From positions 124,001 to 188,000 of the forward strand of contig NZ_QQWI01000008.1 in assembly GCF_004125825.1 (NCBI RefSeq): 64,000 nucleotides of DNA, read 5' to 3'. Of this stretch, positions 60,943-64,000 are shown piece after piece; the stretch's first letter is position 1; every line of letters begins with the position of its first letter. The position numbers were made by a program, and so were the translations under genes. The notes under the pieces are model-generated. The model was not told the DNA's origin. It did not search any database and saw only the letters and a list, made by a program, of their open reading frames with translations. This DNA is from Fusibacter sp. A1 (lineage in GTDB: Bacteria; Bacillota; Clostridia; Peptostreptococcales; Acidaminobacteraceae).

Positions 60943-63927
60943 TCATAATCCTACTTGCTCTTGATCATTCTTAACTACAGTAATACAATCTTTCCCTTTG
61001 CTTTTTGATTGATATAATGCCGAATCCGCTAAATTCACAAAGGATTCCAGTGTTGTATCAAAACTTGGCACTTTACAAACCGCACCCATGCTCACCGTGA
61101 TGTTCATCACCTGATTCGTTGTATTGCTCGTAACCCTGATTTGTCGAATTTCATCAGCGATACTACTTGCAAAGGTTTCAATAAATTCTGGTCTTGTGTC
61201 ATAAAACACCGCAATAAACTCATCTCCGCCATATCGTGCTACAAAGTCAGTTGACCTTTCCATTCTCGAACTCAATACATCTGCTACCTTACTTAACAAA
61301 TGGTCTCCAGCCACATGGCCAAATTTATCATTAACCAGTTTAAAATCATCGATATCAAGCATGATCAGTGCTAAATCAGTTTGACCGCGAATCGAAAGTT
61401 TTAAATGATCGGCGAACATCATATCAAAATATCTACGGTTATATAACTTTGTCAAAGAATCCGTTGTTGACAATTCTTCTAACTTTGCATTTGCATCTTC
61501 CAATTTATCATTGACAATGCTTAGTTCCGAGTACTTTTCATGCAGCAGATTACCCTCTCTTAATTTGATTAATCCCAAAACAAAAAGAACAGTAAGCAAT
61601 ACATATCCAATATAAGCATATGACGTACGATACCACGCTTGTGCAATCACAATCCTTACGCTAACCGGATCCGAAATTAGATTTCTTGCCGTCTCAGCAA
61701 CTACTATCAACTCATAACTTCCTGCGGGCAGATTCGAATATGCAATGTAATTTCTGCTACCCGCCTTTACCCAGTCCTTGTCAAAACCTTCTAGTTTATA
61801 AGAAAACCTTGTCTCCAATGGGGTATCATAGTCTAATGATGCCACCGTAAATTCTAAATAAGAATCATTAGCGCTAAAATGAAGCACTTCATCATTATAA
61901 AATTGATGACTGGTATCAATTGGTTCTTGGAACAAGTTCACCCCGGTTATATAAACTTTTGGCTTCACACTTTCGTCAAGAAAATAATCACTCGGTATCA
62001 TGGTGATTCCGTGAACACCTCCAAAAATTAATGAACTTTTACTATTTTTAATCACACCCGTAGAAAATTCCCACCCTCCGATACCGTCATCAGGAGTTAA
62101 ATGAAAGATTTCCCTGCTTTCAGGTTGGATAATAGCGATTCCATTTTCTGTCGAACACCAAATAGATCCATTGTCATCTTCAGCAACACCAGTGACTACA
62201 TTACTGGGCATTCCATCTTTTTCAGTATAACTTACAAAACTTGCATCTTCCTCTACATAGTACGAGACGCCACCGCCAACCATCGAAATCCAAATTCTAC
62301 CTTTCGAATCCTCGTATATCGACCGTATCGCATTACTGGCAAGACCTTTATAATTACCTTCTGCTTTTCTAAAAAGTTTAAACTGTTCTGTTCCAGCTTC
62401 TTTTAAATTCAAGCCATTGTTAGTAGCAATCCAAATTCTTTCTTTGCTATCCTTGTAAATATCATAAATCAAATTATCCGCAACAGGATTTAACGCATCG
62501 CTACTACTTATGCTTTTATAGGAGTTTTCCTTTATGTTATAGATATAAAGACCCTTATTGTAGGTACCAAGCCATAACTCGTTGTCATTTATCTTTTCTA
62601 TCGCGTAAATAAGTCTACCTCGAGTAAATTCCGCGGCTAAGTCAAAACGATTTGCTTCTTTATTGTATTTTCCGAGTCCTGAATTTGTACCAATATACAT
62701 GTCATTCCCAAGTTCAAAAAACTCATTAACTTGGTTGTCCGGCAACTGAAACTCGCCGTCAAAATCCGCACTGTACTTGATCAATTCGCTATTTTGGGGA
62801 TTATACCTGTGTATTCCATTATTATAAACGGCAATCCATAAATTACCTTCATCATCTTCGTGTACTTTGTTGATCTTACCCTGACTCAGCGAATCACTAT
62901 CTTCTGTATTGTTTGTCAGAATCACAAAATTGCGTTTTCGCGGATTGATCTTATTGATTCCACCGCCATTCGTGCCAATCCAAACAATTCCAGATTGATC
63001 TTCATACATAGAATAAACTACATTATGAGTTAATGATCCTTTTTTACCGTCACTCATATGATGTTGTTTGCTTCCGTCGGTTAGGTCTGTGAATAAACCT
63101 CCACCCCAAGAGCCAACCCAAAGCTTGCCGTCAGAAGATTTCATCAGTGAATAGATCCTGTTATCCTCATAGGACTTGATGTTCATACTGCTAAAATCAC
63201 TTTTTACTTCAATAACCCCTCCATCCCATAATCCTAGTGATAATATGCCTTCATCAAACTCCTTGACAATCATCACATAAGGAGAAGGTAGTTCAAGAGG
63301 AATTTTTTCTAACATTTTATTTTCATAGTCAAAGAGTTGAAGTCCTTCATAAGTACCAACTAATAGTCTTCCTAAAGAATCAATAAGTAGTGACCTAACA
63401 ACTTCGCCAGCTACATCAAAATGCTCAAACTGACTTGTTTCAGGGATTAATCTGTTAAGTCCGTTCATCGTACCAAACCACATATCCCCATTCAAATCCT
63501 TGGTAATTGCAATCACTACAGGGTTTGACAGATTGTTTTTTTCAACACTGTAATTAATAAATCTGTTTTCAGCAATAAGGTATCTCGAAATTCCTTGATA
63601 AGTCCCTAACCATAATTCATGCTTTTCTTCATCATAGTACATCGTTTGAATAAGGTTATGAACAAGTCCATCTTCCTCAAATGGATCGTTACGAAAGATT
63701 TTCATGTCCCGACCATCATAATAATTGAGACCGCCCTGTGTCGCAAACCACATAAATCCATACTTATCTTGAACGATCGATGATACAGAAAGATTTGATA
63801 AACCCTCCTCTCTCCCGATTACTTCAATATTAAGTTCTAAATCCTTTAAATGCTGATCAGCAAAGACAGTAGCGGTCTGACCGATAAGCATTCCGATGAT
63901 GATTACTATACTGAGTAACTTATGCAA
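60943..63927 (-). CDS. Two-propeller sensor diguanylate cyclase (Reg_prop, Y_Y_Y, GGDEF)
   Basis: Sensor of 994 residues. The start is taken as TTG 63927, five bases after GGAGG; it gives a clean signal peptide ending near ATVFADQ. An open frame to TTG 63960 has no binding site. Residues about 30-680 are repeated Reg_prop blades of the form D-x-x-G-x-[IL]-W-[IV]-[GA]-T-x-x-G-[IL] (for example GLSNLSVSSIVQDKYGFMWFAT, SMYEDQSGIVWIGTNGGGINK, SIYEDSKGRIWISMVGGG), enough for two seven-bladed propellers. A Y_Y_Y domain (about 690-755, FSYKLEGFDKDWVKAG), one transmembrane helix (about 766-790) and a short coiled coil follow. The GGDEF domain is complete, with FVARYGGDEFIAVF (about 897) and an I-site RSTD five residues before it. 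It should make c-di-GMP in response to an extracellular, perhaps carbohydrate, signal. Confidence 0.93.
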   Translation of the reverse strand: MHKLLSIVIIIGMLIGQTATVFADQHLKDLELNIEVIGREEGLSNLSVSSIVQDKYGFMWFATQGGLNYYDGRDMKIFRNDPFEEDGLVHNLIQTMYYDEEKHELWLGTYQGISRYLIAENRFINYSVEKNNLSNPVVIAITKDLNGDMWFGTMNGLNRLIPETSQFEHFDVAGEVVRSLLIDSLGRLLVGTYEGLQLFDYENKMLEKIPLELPSPYVMIVKEFDEGILSLGLWDGGVIEVKSDFSSMNIKSYEDNRIYSLMKSSDGKLWVGSWGGGLFTDLTDGSKQHHMSDGKKGSLTHNVVYSMYEDQSGIVWIGTNGGGINKINPRKRNFVILTNNTEDSDSLSQGKINKVHEDDEGNLWIAVYNNGIHRYNPQNSELIKYSADFDGEFQLPDNQVNEFFELGNDMYIGTNSGLGKYNKEANRFDLAAEFTRGRLIYAIEKINDNELWLGTYNKGLYIYNIKENSYKSISSSDALNPVADNLIYDIYKDSKERIWIATNNGLNLKEAGTEQFKLFRKAEGNYKGLASNAIRSIYEDSKGRIWISMVGGGVSYYVEEDASFVSYTEKDGMPSNVVTGVAEDDNGSIWCSTENGIAIIQPESREIFHLTPDDGIGGWEFSTGVIKNSKSSLIFGGVHGITMIPSDYFLDESVKPKVYITGVNLFQEPIDTSHQFYNDEVLHFSANDSYLEFTVASLDYDTPLETRFSYKLEGFDKDWVKAGSRNYIAYSNLPAGSYELIVVAETARNLISDPVSVRIVIAQAWYRTSYAYIGYVLLTVLFVLGLIKLREGNLLHEKYSELSIVNDKLEDANAKLEELSTTDSLTKLYNRRYFDMMFADHLKLSIRGQTDLALIMLDIDDFKLVNDKFGHVAGDHLLSKVADVLSSRMERSTDFVARYGGDEFIAVFYDTRPEFIETFASSIADEIRQIRVTSNTTNQVMNITVSMGAVCKVPSFDTTLESFVNLADSALYQSKSKGKDCITVVKNDQEQVGL

Positions 63928-64000
63928 AATAGCCTCCAATACGCTTTGTGAACATTTCAAAATTATACATTTGAATTAAATCTTGTATTAAATTTATCAT

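Noticed and set aside
1..64000. tRNA, rRNA, CRISPR arrays, prophage or integrated plasmid genes
   Set aside because: No cloverleaf, repeat-spacer pattern, integrase or phage structural gene was seen on either strand. The single phage-related family member (DUF5131) also occurs widely in chromosomes.

Overview
The window reads as chromosomal DNA from a low-GC, probably anaerobic Firmicute of the class Clostridia. The reasons are strong AGGAGG-type ribosome binding sites, sigma-A promoters of the TTGACA-17-TATAAT type, many intrinsic terminators with A/T-rich flanks, and gene families typical of that group (DegV/DAK2 proteins, HD-GYP and GGDEF proteins, a CheX-type phosphatase domain, a NapH-like ferredoxin, two-propeller sensors). 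A member of the Fusibacter/Acidaminobacter neighbourhood would fit, but the genus is a guess. No rRNA, tRNA, CRISPR array or prophage was seen.

Layout. (1) 0.2-5.4 kb: a frameshifted IS1380-type transposase, a MacA/MacB-like efflux operon (membrane fusion protein, ATPase, permease) and a probably 5'-truncated ORF, which together look like an acquired patch. (2) 5.4-14.1 kb: a HEAT-like protein with a His-rich tail, a soluble CZB-domain chemoreceptor, a double GNAT protein, a DUF2177 protein, a FakA-FakB-like fusion, a DUF1295 protein, and a MarR regulator divergent from an acrylyl-CoA/quinone reductase with an operator in the shared promoter. (3) 14.1-21.8 kb: small accessory genes (esterase, phosphodiester glycosidase, three single-domain GNATs including a streptothricin acetyltransferase relative, beta-lactamase-fold hydrolase, DUF5131). 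Two of its genes, an AAA ATPase and a GGDEF protein, have lost their cores by internal deletion. (4) 21.9-27.1 kb: a three-gene signalling operon with a CheA-like kinase fused to a CheX-like domain, a response regulator with a STAS-like tail, and an HD-GYP protein. (5) 27.2-34.2 kb: NapH-like ferredoxin, membrane LuxR regulator, PNPOx-like protein, XRE membrane regulator, PpiC lipoprotein, a marR-MATE operon with twin operators, and a nitroreductase.

(6) 34.3-50.9 kb is the most unusual part. Fourteen minus-strand genes follow each other with no gap above about 65 bp. In transcription order they are a DJ-1/PfpI-like protein, an MBL hydrolase, a second DJ-1-like protein, a toroid-ankyrin protein, a SnoaL-like protein, an AGE-family epimerase, GlgX, a STAS protein, a third DJ-1-like protein, a CDF transporter, a second STAS protein, a MATE transporter fused to a degenerate RsbW-like ATPase domain, a GNAT-like protein, and a Cache-HAMP-PP2C-RsbW protein. 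The last genes carry all the parts of a partner-switching (RsbU/V/W) system without a sigma factor, one switch domain being attached to a transporter.

(7) 51.1-64 kb: MsrA, two unannotated small proteins (36 and 51 aa), a DEDD exonuclease, a PHP phosphoesterase with an attenuator-like leader, an APH-type kinase, a methyltransferase, a YbaK-type deacylase, an Lrp regulator with kynureninase, a CoA-disulfide reductase with two rhodanese domains behind a CsoR/CstR-like operator, and a large two-propeller diguanylate cyclase that starts with TTG.

All family assignments are from reading the translated sequence by eye; no database search was possible. Start codons were chosen from ribosome binding site spacing and often lie inside the longest open frame.
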